Positions 34,754 to 44,631 are shown, counted from the stretch's first letter. The stretch: DNA of 64,000 bases from Nesterenkonia alba DSM 19423 (GCF_000421745.1 NZ_ATXP01000002.1:62001-126000), one strand, 5' to 3'. Notes: generated from the letters alone by a model not told the origin. Numbers and translations are program-made.

Positions 34754-35062
34754 TCACCGCAGGATGCTGAACCCGCTGGCCGGAAGAGTCTCCAGTTCTT
34801 CGGTGGTGGCCTGGCGGGTCTCCACGCCGCTGACCTGGGCGCGTGGAGGCCCATGGTGGCACCACCGCAGCAGGGCGTCGATAGCCGGCCCATCCCCACC
34901 GAGGAGCAGTTCAACGGCACCATCAGAGGTGTTACGCACCCAGCCGATGAGCCCCAGCTCTTCGGCTTGGCGCCGGGTGGAGGCCCGGTAGTTCACGCCC
35001 TGGACCTTCCCGGTGATCCGGGCGAAGACTCCTGTGCTGAATTCCTGGCCTGCAGTGGTCAT
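34754..35062 (-). CDS. acyP: Acylphosphatase
   Basis: Small cytosolic enzyme of 102 aa that hydrolyses acyl phosphates. The catalytic Arg is in Gly-Val-Asn-Tyr-Arg-Ala-Ser-Thr and the catalytic Asn in Gly-Trp-Val-Arg-Asn-Thr-Ser-Asp-Gly. The product is slightly longer than the 90-aa core because of a short N-terminal extension. Start ATG 35062 is chosen; TTG 35074 is possible. It follows the amidohydrolase gene on the same strand after a 119-bp gap. Confidence 0.9.
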   Translation of the reverse strand: MTTAGQEFSTGVFARITGKVQGVNYRASTRRQAEELGLIGWVRNTSDGAVELLLGGDGPAIDALLRWCHHGPPRAQVSGVETRQATTEELETLPASGFSILR

Positions 35063-35181
35063 GACACTAGTCAAACACCGCTCCCCGCCCGTTGTGAACA
35101 GAGCTTGTGAACCGAGCTCACCGCGCGTGAACCGATCAGGACAGCAGATGTCACCGCCTTAAGGTGAGCGGCTTACCACCC

Positions 35182-36360
35182 TCAGGCGTGGTGGGCTGTT
35201 GTGGTGGCGGCGTCGTACTGGTAGACCTCACGGCCATCGATCCAAGTACGCAGGGCCCGGTTGCGGGTGTCCAACGGGTCGCCTTCCCACAGGGTGATGT
35301 CTGCGTCCTTGCCAACCTCCAAGGAGCCGACCCTATCGGCCACACCGAGCACCTCGGCGGGATTGATGGTCACCGCTTGAAGCGCCTCCTCACGGTCCAT
35401 CCCCTCTTTCACGGCCAGGGCGGCCTGGTTGATGAGGAAGTCGATAGGTACCACCGGGTGGTCGGTGATGATGGAGACCTTCACCCCTGCGGCGGCCAGT
35501 ACCCCCGGGGCGTGGGGGCTGCGTTCGCGCACTTCGACTTTGGACCGGGACACCATCATGGGCCCGTAGAGCACCGGGATGCCGCGGGCGGCAATACGAT
35601 CGGCGAGCTTGTAGGCCTCGGTGCCGTGGTCCAGTACCAGTTCGTAACCGAATTCGTCGGCGAGCCGGAGGGCGGTCATGATGTCATCCGCGCGGTGACA
35701 GTGCTGCCGCCAGGGGATCTTGCGCTCCAGCACTTGGACTAGGGCTTCGGAGACCAAATCGGCCGGGCGGTCTTGAGGGTCTTTAGCGGCCCACTGCCGG
35801 GCTTCGGTGAATGCTTTGCGCACCGTGTAGGCGGTGCCCAGGCGTGTGGAGGGGGTCTTGTTCTGGTCGCCGTAGACGCGTTTGGGGTTCTCCCCCAGGG
35901 CCGCTTTGAGGCCGGAGGGTGAACGCAGCACCATATCGTCGACGACGGCGCCATGGGTCTTGATGGCCACCGTGAGGCCGCCAATGGGGTTAGCTGAGCC
36001 GGGATTGACGTTCACAGTGGTCACCCCGTGGGCCACGGCGTCGTCGAACCCTATATCAGCGGGGTTGATGGCATCGAGTGCTCGCACCGCGGCGGTCACC
36101 GGATCGGTCTTCTCATTGAAGTCGGCTCCGGCCCAGCCTTCACCCTGTTCGTGGACGCCGAGGTGGACGTGGGCGTCGATGAGTCCGGGGACCAGCCACC
36201 CGCCGTCTGCATCGATGACCTCGTGGTCATCTTCGGCCTCGATATCCGGGCCGAGCGCGGCGATCTTCCCACCGGTGACTTTCAGGGAGCCGTCGAAGGG
36301 CTTCCCGGTCACCGGGACGATGTGAGCATTGCGGACAATATAGTTTCCGGAAGCAACCAT
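35182..36360 (-). CDS. Amidohydrolase (imidazolonepropionase-like)
   Basis: Metal-dependent hydrolase of 392 aa, TIM-barrel amidohydrolase fold with the small beta-sandwich formed by both ends. Metal ligands seen: His-Val-His in Asp-Ala-His-Val-His-Leu-Gly, His in Gln-His-Cys-His-Arg-Ala, His in Leu-Asp-His-Gly-Thr-Glu, and Asp in Ile-Thr-Asp-His-Pro. The C-terminal Gly-Lys-Asp-Ala-Asp-Ile-Thr-Leu-Trp-Glu-Gly-Asp is typical of COG1228 proteins. The substrate is unknown. Expression is likely from a leaderless promoter (TACAGT 6 nt before the ATG). Confidence 0.88.
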   Translation of the reverse strand: MVASGNYIVRNAHIVPVTGKPFDGSLKVTGGKIAALGPDIEAEDDHEVIDADGGWLVPGLIDAHVHLGVHEQGEGWAGADFNEKTDPVTAAVRALDAINPADIGFDDAVAHGVTTVNVNPGSANPIGGLTVAIKTHGAVVDDMVLRSPSGLKAALGENPKRVYGDQNKTPSTRLGTAYTVRKAFTEARQWAAKDPQDRPADLVSEALVQVLERKIPWRQHCHRADDIMTALRLADEFGYELVLDHGTEAYKLADRIAARGIPVLYGPMMVSRSKVEVRERSPHAPGVLAAAGVKVSIITDHPVVPIDFLINQAALAVKEGMDREEALQAVTINPAEVLGVADRVGSLEVGKDADITLWEGDPLDTRNRALRTWIDGREVYQYDAATTTAHHA

Positions 36361-36366
36361 GTGCTC

Positions 36367-36372
36367 ACTGTA
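36367..36372 (-). promoter_or_regulatory. -10 element TACAGT, leaderless amidohydrolase start
   Basis: Minus-strand TACAGT ends 6 nt before ATG 36360. Confidence 0.5.
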
Positions 36373-36418
36373 ACGGATTCCTCACCACGTGCCGAGCGGC
36401 AGCCGGTGCCAGGGCTTC

Positions 36419-37285
36419 TTACGACTTGCGGTTGTACAGGACCATGCAGAGCGGGGAGAAGATGGCCACGAGCACGGCACAGTAGACCGCCACGAGTCCC
36501 AGGCTGGCCGGATCGTAGGTGCCGTCCATCAGCTCACGGATCGCTGATACCACCACGGAGACCGGGTTAGCTTCCACCACTCCCCGCAGCCAGGAGGGCA
36601 TGGTCTCAGTGGGCACAAAGATGTTCGAGGCGAAGGTCAGCGGGAAGATGATCGTCATCGAGACCCCCATGACGGCCTCTTCGGTAGGCATCAACAGCGC
36701 GATGGTCGTCCACACCCAGGACAGGCAGAAGCTGAACACCAACAGCAGCACGAACGCTGCGAGCACTCCGGTGAGCCCGCCGTCGGGACGGAACCCCACG
36801 ATGAACCCGACCGACAAGATGATGGTGCCCGCCAGGGTGTAACGCACTTGGTCCCCGAGCAATGCCCCGACCAGTTGAGATGGCCGCCAGGTGGGGAGCG
36901 AACGGAACCGGTCGAAGATGCCCTTGGAAATGTCTTTGTTCAGCGTCACCCCGGTGTACATGGTGATCATGATGAGGGTCTGCACGAAGATACCGGGGAT
37001 GAAGAACTGGACGTACTCCCGTACGGCCCCTCCCCCGGGCGTGCTGCCGGAGACCACCGCGCCCATGGCTCCGCCGAAGATGTAGGTGAACATCACCGTC
37101 ATCATGATGGGGAAGACGGTGACGTCGAACAGTTGCATGGGGATGTGCTTGAGCTTCAGCATCGCTCGCCACCCGAAGGTCAGTGAGGCGGTGAGCGGGT
37201 TGGACGGTCGGGGCCGATCCTGCGGGGGCAACAACACCCCACGGATAGCGTGGGCTTCCGTGGCCGGGGTGGTCTCGGTGCTCAT
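36419..37285 (-). CDS. ABC-2 type exporter permease (DrrB-like)
   Basis: Membrane subunit of 288 aa with six helices in the ABC-2 arrangement. The segment Phe-Asp-Arg-Phe-Arg-Ser-Leu-Pro (about residues 126-133) is the cytoplasmic loop typical of DrrB/NodJ-type daunorubicin-resistance permeases. It overlaps the ATPase gene by 4 nt. The pair would export a hydrophobic compound or lipid; the substrate is unknown. Confidence 0.9.
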   Translation of the reverse strand: MSTETTPATEAHAIRGVLLPPQDRPRPSNPLTASLTFGWRAMLKLKHIPMQLFDVTVFPIMMTVMFTYIFGGAMGAVVSGSTPGGGAVREYVQFFIPGIFVQTLIMITMYTGVTLNKDISKGIFDRFRSLPTWRPSQLVGALLGDQVRYTLAGTIILSVGFIVGFRPDGGLTGVLAAFVLLLVFSFCLSWVWTTIALLMPTEEAVMGVSMTIIFPLTFASNIFVPTETMPSWLRGVVEANPVSVVVSAIRELMDGTYDPASLGLVAVYCAVLVAIFSPLCMVLYNRKS

Positions 37286-38250
37286 CGGCTCTCCTCCGCG
37301 GGTTGACCGGTCAGGGCGAGGAAGACTTCATCGAGGCTGGGCTGCCCCAGGGCGAAGGTCTCTAACGCGATGCCTGCCTCTTCCAGGGCGCTGAGCCCAC
37401 CGGCGGCACTCTGGCCGGCGGCCAGGGAAGCACTCAGCCCGGCGCTATCGGCTTCGCGCACGACGTCGACACCGAGGCTAGTACGCAGCACTGCGGCTGC
37501 TTGTTCCCTCTCCGCTGGATCGATGACCCGCACCTTCAGGGCTCCAGCACCCACCTGGGCTTTGAGCTGGCCAGGGGTGCCTTCAGCGATGACGGTTCCG
37601 TGGTCGATGACCGCCAACCGATCGGCCAGTTGGTCGGCTTCTTCGAGGTACTGAGTGGTCAGCAACACTGTGGTGCCACCATCGACCAGGGTGCGGATAA
37701 TGTCCCAGACCTGATTGCGACTGCGGGGGTCCACCCCGGTGGTCGGCTCGTCGAGGAACATCAGCTCCGGGGTGACGATGAGCGAGCCGGCGATATCCAG
37801 CCGGCGGCGCATCCCGCCGGAGTAGTTCTTCACCTGGCGGTGGGCGGCGTCGGTGAGCCCGAAGGCTTCAAGCAGGTCCATGCCGCGACTGCGGGCGGCC
37901 CGCTTGGTAAAGCCCAGCAGCCGGCCGAGCAGGATGAGGTTCTCCACCCCGGTGAGGTCCTCGTCCAAGGAGGCAAACTGACCGGTGAGGGCGATCTTCT
38001 CCCGGATGGTCTTCGCTTCGGTGAATACATCGTGACCCAGGACAGTGGCCTCACCGGCATCGGGGCGCAGCAGGGTGGCCAGCATGCGGATCGTGGTGGT
38101 CTTACCGGCACCGTTAGGGCCGAGTACGCCGTAGATACCGCCGCGGCGAATGGTCAGGTCCACACCATCGACAGCAGTGGTCTTGCCGAAGCGTTTGACC
38201 AACCCGCTGGTGGCAACGGCAAGGTCGCCGGAGGAGAGCAGAGTGCTCAT
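37282..38250 (-). CDS. ABC exporter ATP-binding protein (DrrA-like)
   Basis: ATPase of 322 aa. Walker A Gly-Pro-Asn-Gly-Ala-Gly-Lys-Thr-Thr, signature Tyr-Ser-Gly-Gly-Met-Arg-Arg-Arg-Leu-Asp, and Walker B Leu-Met-Phe-Leu-Asp-Glu-Pro-Thr-Thr-Gly are present, together with the DrrA-family Gly-Val-Asp-Pro-Arg-Ser-Arg and a C-terminal domain of about 90 residues. ATG 38250 is chosen because GAAAGG lies 5 nt upstream. It starts 49 bp after the ppc stop and forms an exporter operon with the permease gene. Confidence 0.93.
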   Translation of the reverse strand: MSTLLSSGDLAVATSGLVKRFGKTTAVDGVDLTIRRGGIYGVLGPNGAGKTTTIRMLATLLRPDAGEATVLGHDVFTEAKTIREKIALTGQFASLDEDLTGVENLILLGRLLGFTKRAARSRGMDLLEAFGLTDAAHRQVKNYSGGMRRRLDIAGSLIVTPELMFLDEPTTGVDPRSRNQVWDIIRTLVDGGTTVLLTTQYLEEADQLADRLAVIDHGTVIAEGTPGQLKAQVGAGALKVRVIDPAEREQAAAVLRTSLGVDVVREADSAGLSASLAAGQSAAGGLSALEEAGIALETFALGQPSLDEVFLALTGQPAEESR

Positions 38251-38299
38251 CAGAGCCTTTCGGGAAGAACGAACGGGAATCACGTCCCCGGCGGATACC

Positions 38300-41005
38300 T
38301 TACCCGGTGTTCTGCAGACCGGCAGCGACACCCTTCAGCGTCAGCAGGAGTAGATTGCGGGGGTCTTCGCCCTCCGACTCGGTGAGCTCGGCCGAACGCA
38401 GGGTGCGCAGGGCCCGCAACTGGATCAACGAGAGCGCGTCCACATACGGGTTGCGCAATTGCACAGCCCGGCCGAGGACGCGGTGCTTGGCCAGCAGGCG
38501 GGGCTGGTCGGTGATCGCCAGCACCCACCGGGTGGTCAGTTCGAGTTCCTCAAGCACCTCGGTGGCGAGGTCTTGCCGGTCGCTGAGGGCCAGATAGCGC
38601 CGCGCGATGCGGGTGTCCGTCTTGGCCAGGGACATCTCCACATTGTCGATCATTGCCTTGAACAGCGGCCACTGCTCATAGGCCTGACGCAACAGCTCGA
38701 CGTCGCCGACGCGCTCCAAGGCGGTCCCCAACCCATACCAGCCGGTGAGGTTGATACGGGCCTGCCCCCAGGCAAAGTTCCAGGGGATAGCCCGCAGGTC
38801 CTCCAGGGACTCCACGGACAGCCCGCGTTTGGCCGGTCGGGAGCCGATGGCCAGCAGTCCGATTTCATCCTGCGGGGTGACCTGAGCGAACCAGGGGGCA
38901 AAACCCTCGGCGTGGATCAGGGAGTGGAAGCGTTCCCGGCTGGCGGCATCGAGCTGGGCGGCCAGGTCAGCGAAACGCTCGGCGGCAGCCGCGTTGCGTT
39001 TCTCCGTCGACGGCGCCGAGGCCATCAGGGTCGCAGCGGCAACCTGTTCGATGTGCCGCAGGGCGATCTCCGGGTTGCCGTACCGGGCGGCGATGACTTC
39101 ACCCTGTTCGGTGACTTTAAACCGCAGATCCACCGAATGGGGCGGCTGGGCGAGGATCGCCCGGTTGGCTGGCCCTCCGCCGCGACCTAGGGCCCCGCCG
39201 CGGCCGTGGAACTGCGTCAAGGTGATCTCGTGGTCGATGGCCCAGGCGGCGATCTTCTCCTGAGCCTCATAGAGGGCAAGAGTGGCGGCCACCGGGCCGA
39301 CGTCTTTGGAGGAATCCGAGTAGCCCAGCATGACTTCCATCCGCCGACCGGTCTGGTCGAGTCGCTGTTGGAGTTTCGGGTGGCTGAGGGCCTCGTCGAG
39401 GATTCGTGGGGCGTTCTGCAGATCCTCGTAGGTCTCGAATAGTGGAATGACATCGAGCACCGGGGCGTACTCCGGCCCACCAAGAGCCTCTTCAGCGAGT
39501 TCGTACACATCGGCGAGGTTCTGTGCGGACTGAGTGAAAGAGACGATGTAACGGCGGCAGGCGTCAACGCCGTAGCGCTGCTGGACACTGGCGATAGCCC
39601 GGAAGGTCTCCAGGACCTCCTCGCCGTCGACGGCCATCTTCTCCACCGCCTCAGGATCTTGAAGCCACTTCAGGGCCTGGCTGTGTACCGCCGAGTGCTG
39701 CCGGACTTCCAGCTCAGCCAAATGGAAACCGAAGGTCTCGACCTGCCAGATGAGTTCCTGCAGGTCCCCGTAGGCCGCACGGGCCGCCCCGGCCTCCACC
39801 AGGGAGGCCTGCACGATTTTGAGGTCCTCGACGAGTTCGGCGGGCACACTGTAAGCCAAGTCGGCGTCGCGGCGGCGGGTGGCGGCGATCCGTCCGGCGA
39901 TGGCGAGCATGACCTGCCGGTGGGGCTCCCGGGGAGAGTGCTCAGCCGCGGTGGCGGTCAGTTCATCGGAGAGCTGCTTGAGCCGGTTCCACAAGGTGGT
40001 CAGCTGCTCGCTGGGTGGGGTGTAGCGCTCATCGAGGGTCAAGGACAACCCCACGGTGCGGGCACGGTCCTGCAGTTCGGCCAGAACCTTGTCAGCCATC
40101 TGCCCCACCGCCCGCCGAGTAATGGAAGCGGTGACATTGGGGTTGCCATCGCGGTCGCCGGCAATCCAGGAGCCCAGGCGGATAAACGCTGGGGCTTTGG
40201 GGGCTGCTGACCCGGCGGTCTCGGCCTGCAGCCAGTCGTCCATACGCCGGTATGCCTCGGTGAACACCTGGGAGAACGAGTTGTCAAAGAAGTTCAGGGC
40301 GGTGCGGACCTCGTCCAGCGGAGAGGGGCTCGTCACCCGCAGCTGGGCGGTGCGCCACATATTGTCGATCTCTTCAGCCAGGTCCCGGGTGTTACGTGCC
40401 TGGGCGGCCGGCCCCATGCGGGGGTCGTCGCGTTCGTCGAGCAGCGCGCCGATCCGCCGCAGGCTGGAGGTGATCGCGTTGCGGCGGGCCTCAGTGGGGT
40501 GGGCGGTCAGCACCGGGTGGAAGCGCAGCTCTTTGAGGCGACGCTCGGCTTCGCGCTGGCCGACTTCCTCAGCCAAATGGGTAAAGGCTGCGGCCACCGA
40601 GTCCGACGGCGACTGCTCCTCTAAGGGGATCTCACCATCGCGGGTGCGCAGGGTGCGCACCCGATGCTGCTCTTCGGCAAGATTGGCCAACAGAAAGTAG
40701 CAAGTGAAAGCCCGGGCGACTTCCTTAGCCCGGTCGGGATCCAGGGATGAGACGAAATCTTCAGCCTCGGCGAGGGTGTCCTCACTGGGGTCTTCGACGG
40801 CGGCAATGCACAGTGAACGCAGGTGCTCGACGTCGTCGTAGAGTCCCCGGGGACTGGTGCTCTCAGTGGCGTATTCGCGCAGTACCTGACCCAGCAACCC
40901 ACCGAGAAGACCGACATCGTGGCGCATCGCCTCGGGGATCTCGTGGGTCGCTGCGGCACGGGAGTGCTCGTCGGCCGCGGGATTCGACGCAGTGTTTTGG
41001 GACAT
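38300..41005 (-). CDS. ppc: Phosphoenolpyruvate carboxylase
   Basis: Anaplerotic enzyme of 901 aa converting PEP and bicarbonate to oxaloacetate. Signatures: Leu-Thr-Ala-His-Pro-Thr-Glu-Ala-Arg-Arg (catalytic His, about residue 170), Phe-His-Gly-Arg-Gly-Gly-Ala-Leu-Gly-Arg-Gly-Gly-Gly-Pro (Gly-rich loop, near residue 600) and the C-terminal Gln-Asn-Thr-Gly allosteric end. Size is normal for bacteria. ATG 41005 has AGGAGG 7 nt upstream; the frame extends upstream without support. Confidence 0.97.
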   Translation of the reverse strand: MSQNTASNPAADEHSRAAATHEIPEAMRHDVGLLGGLLGQVLREYATESTSPRGLYDDVEHLRSLCIAAVEDPSEDTLAEAEDFVSSLDPDRAKEVARAFTCYFLLANLAEEQHRVRTLRTRDGEIPLEEQSPSDSVAAAFTHLAEEVGQREAERRLKELRFHPVLTAHPTEARRNAITSSLRRIGALLDERDDPRMGPAAQARNTRDLAEEIDNMWRTAQLRVTSPSPLDEVRTALNFFDNSFSQVFTEAYRRMDDWLQAETAGSAAPKAPAFIRLGSWIAGDRDGNPNVTASITRRAVGQMADKVLAELQDRARTVGLSLTLDERYTPPSEQLTTLWNRLKQLSDELTATAAEHSPREPHRQVMLAIAGRIAATRRRDADLAYSVPAELVEDLKIVQASLVEAGAARAAYGDLQELIWQVETFGFHLAELEVRQHSAVHSQALKWLQDPEAVEKMAVDGEEVLETFRAIASVQQRYGVDACRRYIVSFTQSAQNLADVYELAEEALGGPEYAPVLDVIPLFETYEDLQNAPRILDEALSHPKLQQRLDQTGRRMEVMLGYSDSSKDVGPVAATLALYEAQEKIAAWAIDHEITLTQFHGRGGALGRGGGPANRAILAQPPHSVDLRFKVTEQGEVIAARYGNPEIALRHIEQVAAATLMASAPSTEKRNAAAAERFADLAAQLDAASRERFHSLIHAEGFAPWFAQVTPQDEIGLLAIGSRPAKRGLSVESLEDLRAIPWNFAWGQARINLTGWYGLGTALERVGDVELLRQAYEQWPLFKAMIDNVEMSLAKTDTRIARRYLALSDRQDLATEVLEELELTTRWVLAITDQPRLLAKHRVLGRAVQLRNPYVDALSLIQLRALRTLRSAELTESEGEDPRNLLLLTLKGVAAGLQNTG

Positions 41006-41222
41006 GGTGGCGCCTCCTGGGAGTGATCGTGCCCTGCCGGCACGTCGAGGTGGGAGCGCGACCCCGTCGTCACGCCATGTCGTCACAGGATGTGTGCGAT
41101 ACCTAACACGTTACCAACCCCAGGGCGGCGGTGGCGGCGGAGCTGGAGTCGATACGATCGAGCCCGTAAGAAACCCGCGCCACGACATCCCCGATACAGC
41201 ATCGGCTTGAGGAGTCCATCGC

Positions 41223-42689
41223 ATGTCCCAGCATCCCGGCCACGGCTGGCCTCCCGGTGACAACGGCGAGCAGCCGCGGTTCGGGCCCACCATTACCGAG
41301 CAGATGCGGCTGCAGGGCCCGGTGGCGCCCCCTCAACAGCCCTACCGCCCCGTGCCACACCAGCAGCCCTGGACCACCCAGGCGATCCGTCTGCCCGGAG
41401 AACAGAAACAGTGGAGCCCACAGCGGATCGCCGCACTGGTCGGGGTGGGTGTTCTGGCCCTGGTGCTGGTGTTCATGCTGCTCATCATGCTGCTGGTCAT
41501 GGGCCCGGCAACCCTGGTCATCGTGCCGCTGGCGGCCTTGCCCCCGTTGGTCATTATTGCGGTGATCTGGCTGATGGACCGGTGGCATCCGCAGTCGCCG
41601 TTGATGATGGCGCTGTGTGTGTTGTGGGGTGCGGTCGCCTCGGTCATCATGACCCTGGTGCTGGGCCTGGGCGCAGAGATCGGGTTCGCCATTGCCTTCG
41701 GGGAACCTCCGGGATGGGTGGGTCCGGTGGTCTTCGCCCCGCTGTTCGAGGAAACCTCCAAAGCCCTGCTGCTGCTCATTATTCTGCTGGCCGCGCGGAA
41801 GCACTTCGATGGGCCGTTCCAAGGGTTGATGTTCGGCTCTCTGATTGGCATTGGGTTCGCCTTCACCGAGGACATCCTCTACATCAGCATGGCGTCGGTG
41901 GAGGGTGGTCTGGTCGCCGGGGGTGCCACGTTCTTCCTTCGGGGGATTCTCACACCTTTCGCCCACGTGGTCTTCACCGGGGCGATCGGAATGATCATGG
42001 GCTTTGGCGCCCGACGCCCCGGGATGGGCTGGGGTTTTGCCATGCTCGTGGCCGGCCTGCCAGTTGGCATGGTCCTGCACGCACTGTGGAATCTGGCTGC
42101 GGTGGTCTCGGCCACTGAGCCGCTGCTGGCTTTCATCATCTCCGCCCTGATGGGGTTCCTCAGCTTCGCTGCCTGGCTGACGGCTGCGCTGCTGTTGCGC
42201 CACGATGAGGTCAAACGCACCCGTCAGGCCCTGCGGGAATACGTGCGCAGCGGATGGATGACCCCGGAGGAAGTCACGATGTTTGGCAGCTGGTCCGGAC
42301 GGCGTCGGGCCACCACCTGGGCCTCCCGGTACCCCGGCGCTAAGAAGGTCATGCTGCGGATGATCCGCATCTCCGCCCGGTTGGCCGTGCTACGGCATCG
42401 CATCCTGCTCAACCCTGGTCACACCCAGAGCGAGCGCACCGCGGAGGTGAAACTCCTCCACGCCTTCACCCAGCTACGCGGCGAGTTACTGCGACGCACC
42501 ACCCCGGCACCCATGCCTGCACCCTCACCGGGTCCGTTTCCGGGCCCACCGCCTGGTGGGCATCCCGGGTCACCCGCAGGTCATTACCCTCCCCCGGGTC
42601 ACCACCCACACCCCGGTCAGCACGCCGGTCAGCATCCGCACTCCGGTCACCACCCACATCCTGGTCAGCACCCTCCCCGGCTGCGCTAG
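41223..42689 (+). CDS. PrsW-type intramembrane metalloprotease with His/Pro-rich tail
   Basis: Protein of 488 aa of the PrsW/CPBP-like glutamic-type membrane protease group (site-1 protease for anti-sigma factor RsiW in Bacillus). Eight or so helices follow a Pro/Gln-rich N-terminus of 65 residues. The conserved motifs are Glu-Glu-Thr-Ser-Lys (176-180), Phe-Ala-Phe-Thr-Glu (212-216), His248 in Ala-His-Val-Val-Phe-Thr-Gly, and Leu-His-Ala-Leu-Trp-Asn. The C-terminal 50 residues contain about 12 His amid Pro and Gly, an unusual possible metal-binding tail. GAGGAG lies 9-10 nt before the ATG. No anti-sigma gene is adjacent. Confidence 0.9.
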   Translation: MSQHPGHGWPPGDNGEQPRFGPTITEQMRLQGPVAPPQQPYRPVPHQQPWTTQAIRLPGEQKQWSPQRIAALVGVGVLALVLVFMLLIMLLVMGPATLVIVPLAALPPLVIIAVIWLMDRWHPQSPLMMALCVLWGAVASVIMTLVLGLGAEIGFAIAFGEPPGWVGPVVFAPLFEETSKALLLLIILLAARKHFDGPFQGLMFGSLIGIGFAFTEDILYISMASVEGGLVAGGATFFLRGILTPFAHVVFTGAIGMIMGFGARRPGMGWGFAMLVAGLPVGMVLHALWNLAAVVSATEPLLAFIISALMGFLSFAAWLTAALLLRHDEVKRTRQALREYVRSGWMTPEEVTMFGSWSGRRRATTWASRYPGAKKVMLRMIRISARLAVLRHRILLNPGHTQSERTAEVKLLHAFTQLRGELLRRTTPAPMPAPSPGPFPGPPPGGHPGSPAGHYPPPGHHPHPGQHAGQHPHSGHHPHPGQHPPRLR

Positions 42690-42720
42690 TCACCCCCGGT
42701 GGTCCGGCGACCACTCACGG

Positions 42721-44631
42721 TTAGTCGGTCACACGCAGGGCACGACGCCGTTTCTCCAAATCCATGAGTTCGGCGTTGATCCGCCGGTACTCCTCGGGCT
42801 GGTCCGCGGGGTCCATGCGCTGCAACCGTCCCATGAGGTTGGCTTTTTCATGCTGGATTTTCAGTTCCACGAGCCGGTTGAGGATTTCCTGACAGTATCG
42901 ATCCAGATGTTCCTCGTCGGTGGCCGGTAAGTTCATCACTGCCATCTCCGAGACCAGGGAGCGGATCGGTTCGGGGACTTCTTCCCGCACAGCGGCCACG
43001 AGCCTGGCCGGATCAGAGACCCGCGCCACGGCGATGCGGATCGCATCGTGGACCACCTGGTGGGCTGCGGCAGTAAACCGCACAGTCAGTGCTTCCTCCC
43101 ACTGTTCGGCGGTCAGCCGAGCGGGATGCTGCAGCAGCACCTCAAGCGCTTGACGTTCCATCATCACCACCGGATCGCGGGTATCGGGTCGCTGAAAGCT
43201 GGGAGCCGAGCTGCCGACGTCGTGGGCGTATCCGTTGCGGCCTCCCGCCGATTCAACCCTGCCACTGTGCTGATGTGATCCCCGCTGGGGGGCCTGTCGC
43301 TGAGTAGCACCGGCGGCCGTGTTGACCGCGGCCTCGACGTCGTGGATCTCCGCACCGAGCCAACCGGCCAGTTCCCGGATATAGGCACTGCGTAATGCTG
43401 TGTCCCGGATGCCAGCGACCACAGGTGCAGTGGCCCGTAGTGCCCCCACCCGCCCGTCGATGGTGCTTAAGTCCCATTCCCGTAGCCGCCGGCGGATGAC
43501 GAACTCAAACAGCGGGGACTTGGAGTCAATGAGCGCGATGATCGCCTCATCCCCCCGGTGCTGACGCAGATCGCAGGGATCCATCCCCTCTGGCCCCACG
43601 GCGATATAGGTTTGAGCGCTGAACTGGTGAGCCTCGTTAAATGCCTTCAGCGCGGCGTTCTGCCCCGCCTCATCACCGTCAAAGGTGAAGACCACCTCGG
43701 CGGGTGAGCCGTCGTCAGAGAGCAGCCGGCGAGCAAGCTTGACATGCCCCTCTCCGAACGCGGTCCCACAGGTGGCCACCGCGGTATCCACCCCGGCGAT
43801 ATGGCAGGCCATCACATCGGTATAGCCTTCGACGACGACGAGCTGGCGCTTCTTCGCAATGTTCCGCTTGGCATATTCGATCCCGTAGAGCACCTGATTC
43901 TTCTTGTAGATCGGCGTCTCCGGGGAGTTGAGGTACTTAGGCCCCTGGTCATCCTCGTAGAGCCGACGTCCCCCAAACCCCACTGTGGTGGACGTCATGT
44001 CCCGGATGGGCCAGATGAGCCGACCCCGGAACCGGTCGTAGAGACCCCGCTGCCCCTCGCTAAACAGCCCGGTGAGTTTCAGCTCATCCTCCCGGAAACC
44101 TTTGGTGCGCAGATGGTTGAGCAGATTGTTCCACCCGCGGGGGGCGTAGCCGACCCCGAAGCTCTCAGCGTGCTGACGGGTGAAACCCCGCCCGGTGAGG
44201 AACTCACGGGCGATCTGCGCTTCTGGCTGCAACAGCTGAGCCTGGAAGTACTCATCGGCGATCTTATGAGCGTCCAGTAAGCGCTGACGCCGGCCGACTT
44301 CAGCTTGATCCGGACCGCTACCGCCATCCTCGTAACGCAGTTCCACACCGTACTTCGCCGCGAGACGCTCCACTGTCTCTTGGAAGCTGGTGTGTTCCAT
44401 GGCCTGGACAAAGGCGATGACGTCCCCGGACTCCCCACAGCCGAAGCAGTGGTAGGTGCCGATCTGCGGACGGATGTGGAAGCTGGGAGTGCGTTCGTCG
44501 TGGAAGGGGCAGAGTCCTTTGAAGGAGCCGATGCCGGCTTGTTTCAAGGTGACGTACTGTTCGACGATCTCGCGCAAGTCGGCACGCTCACGCACCGCAT
44601 CGATGTCTTCCCGCTTGATCAGTCCAGCCAC
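42721..44631 (-). CDS. dnaG: DNA primase
   Basis: Replicative primase of 636 aa. The CHC2 zinc-binding domain is at the N-terminus (Cys-Pro-Phe-His...Cys-Phe-Gly-Cys). The catalytic core holds the TOPRIM motif Val-Val-Glu-Gly-Tyr-Thr-Asp-Val-Met-Ala and Phe-Asp-Gly-Asp-Glu-Ala-Gly. A C-terminal DnaB-interacting helical domain follows a linker near residues 430-480. GTG 44631 is chosen because the product then begins Met-Ala-Gly-Leu-Ile-Lys-Arg-Glu-Asp-Ile like other actinobacterial DnaG proteins; ATG 44661 is possible. dgt is its conserved neighbour in actinobacteria, here separated by the inverted ybaK gene. Confidence 0.95.
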   Translation of the reverse strand: MAGLIKREDIDAVRERADLREIVEQYVTLKQAGIGSFKGLCPFHDERTPSFHIRPQIGTYHCFGCGESGDVIAFVQAMEHTSFQETVERLAAKYGVELRYEDGGSGPDQAEVGRRQRLLDAHKIADEYFQAQLLQPEAQIAREFLTGRGFTRQHAESFGVGYAPRGWNNLLNHLRTKGFREDELKLTGLFSEGQRGLYDRFRGRLIWPIRDMTSTTVGFGGRRLYEDDQGPKYLNSPETPIYKKNQVLYGIEYAKRNIAKKRQLVVVEGYTDVMACHIAGVDTAVATCGTAFGEGHVKLARRLLSDDGSPAEVVFTFDGDEAGQNAALKAFNEAHQFSAQTYIAVGPEGMDPCDLRQHRGDEAIIALIDSKSPLFEFVIRRRLREWDLSTIDGRVGALRATAPVVAGIRDTALRSAYIRELAGWLGAEIHDVEAAVNTAAGATQRQAPQRGSHQHSGRVESAGGRNGYAHDVGSSAPSFQRPDTRDPVVMMERQALEVLLQHPARLTAEQWEEALTVRFTAAAHQVVHDAIRIAVARVSDPARLVAAVREEVPEPIRSLVSEMAVMNLPATDEEHLDRYCQEILNRLVELKIQHEKANLMGRLQRMDPADQPEEYRRINAELMDLEKRRRALRVTD

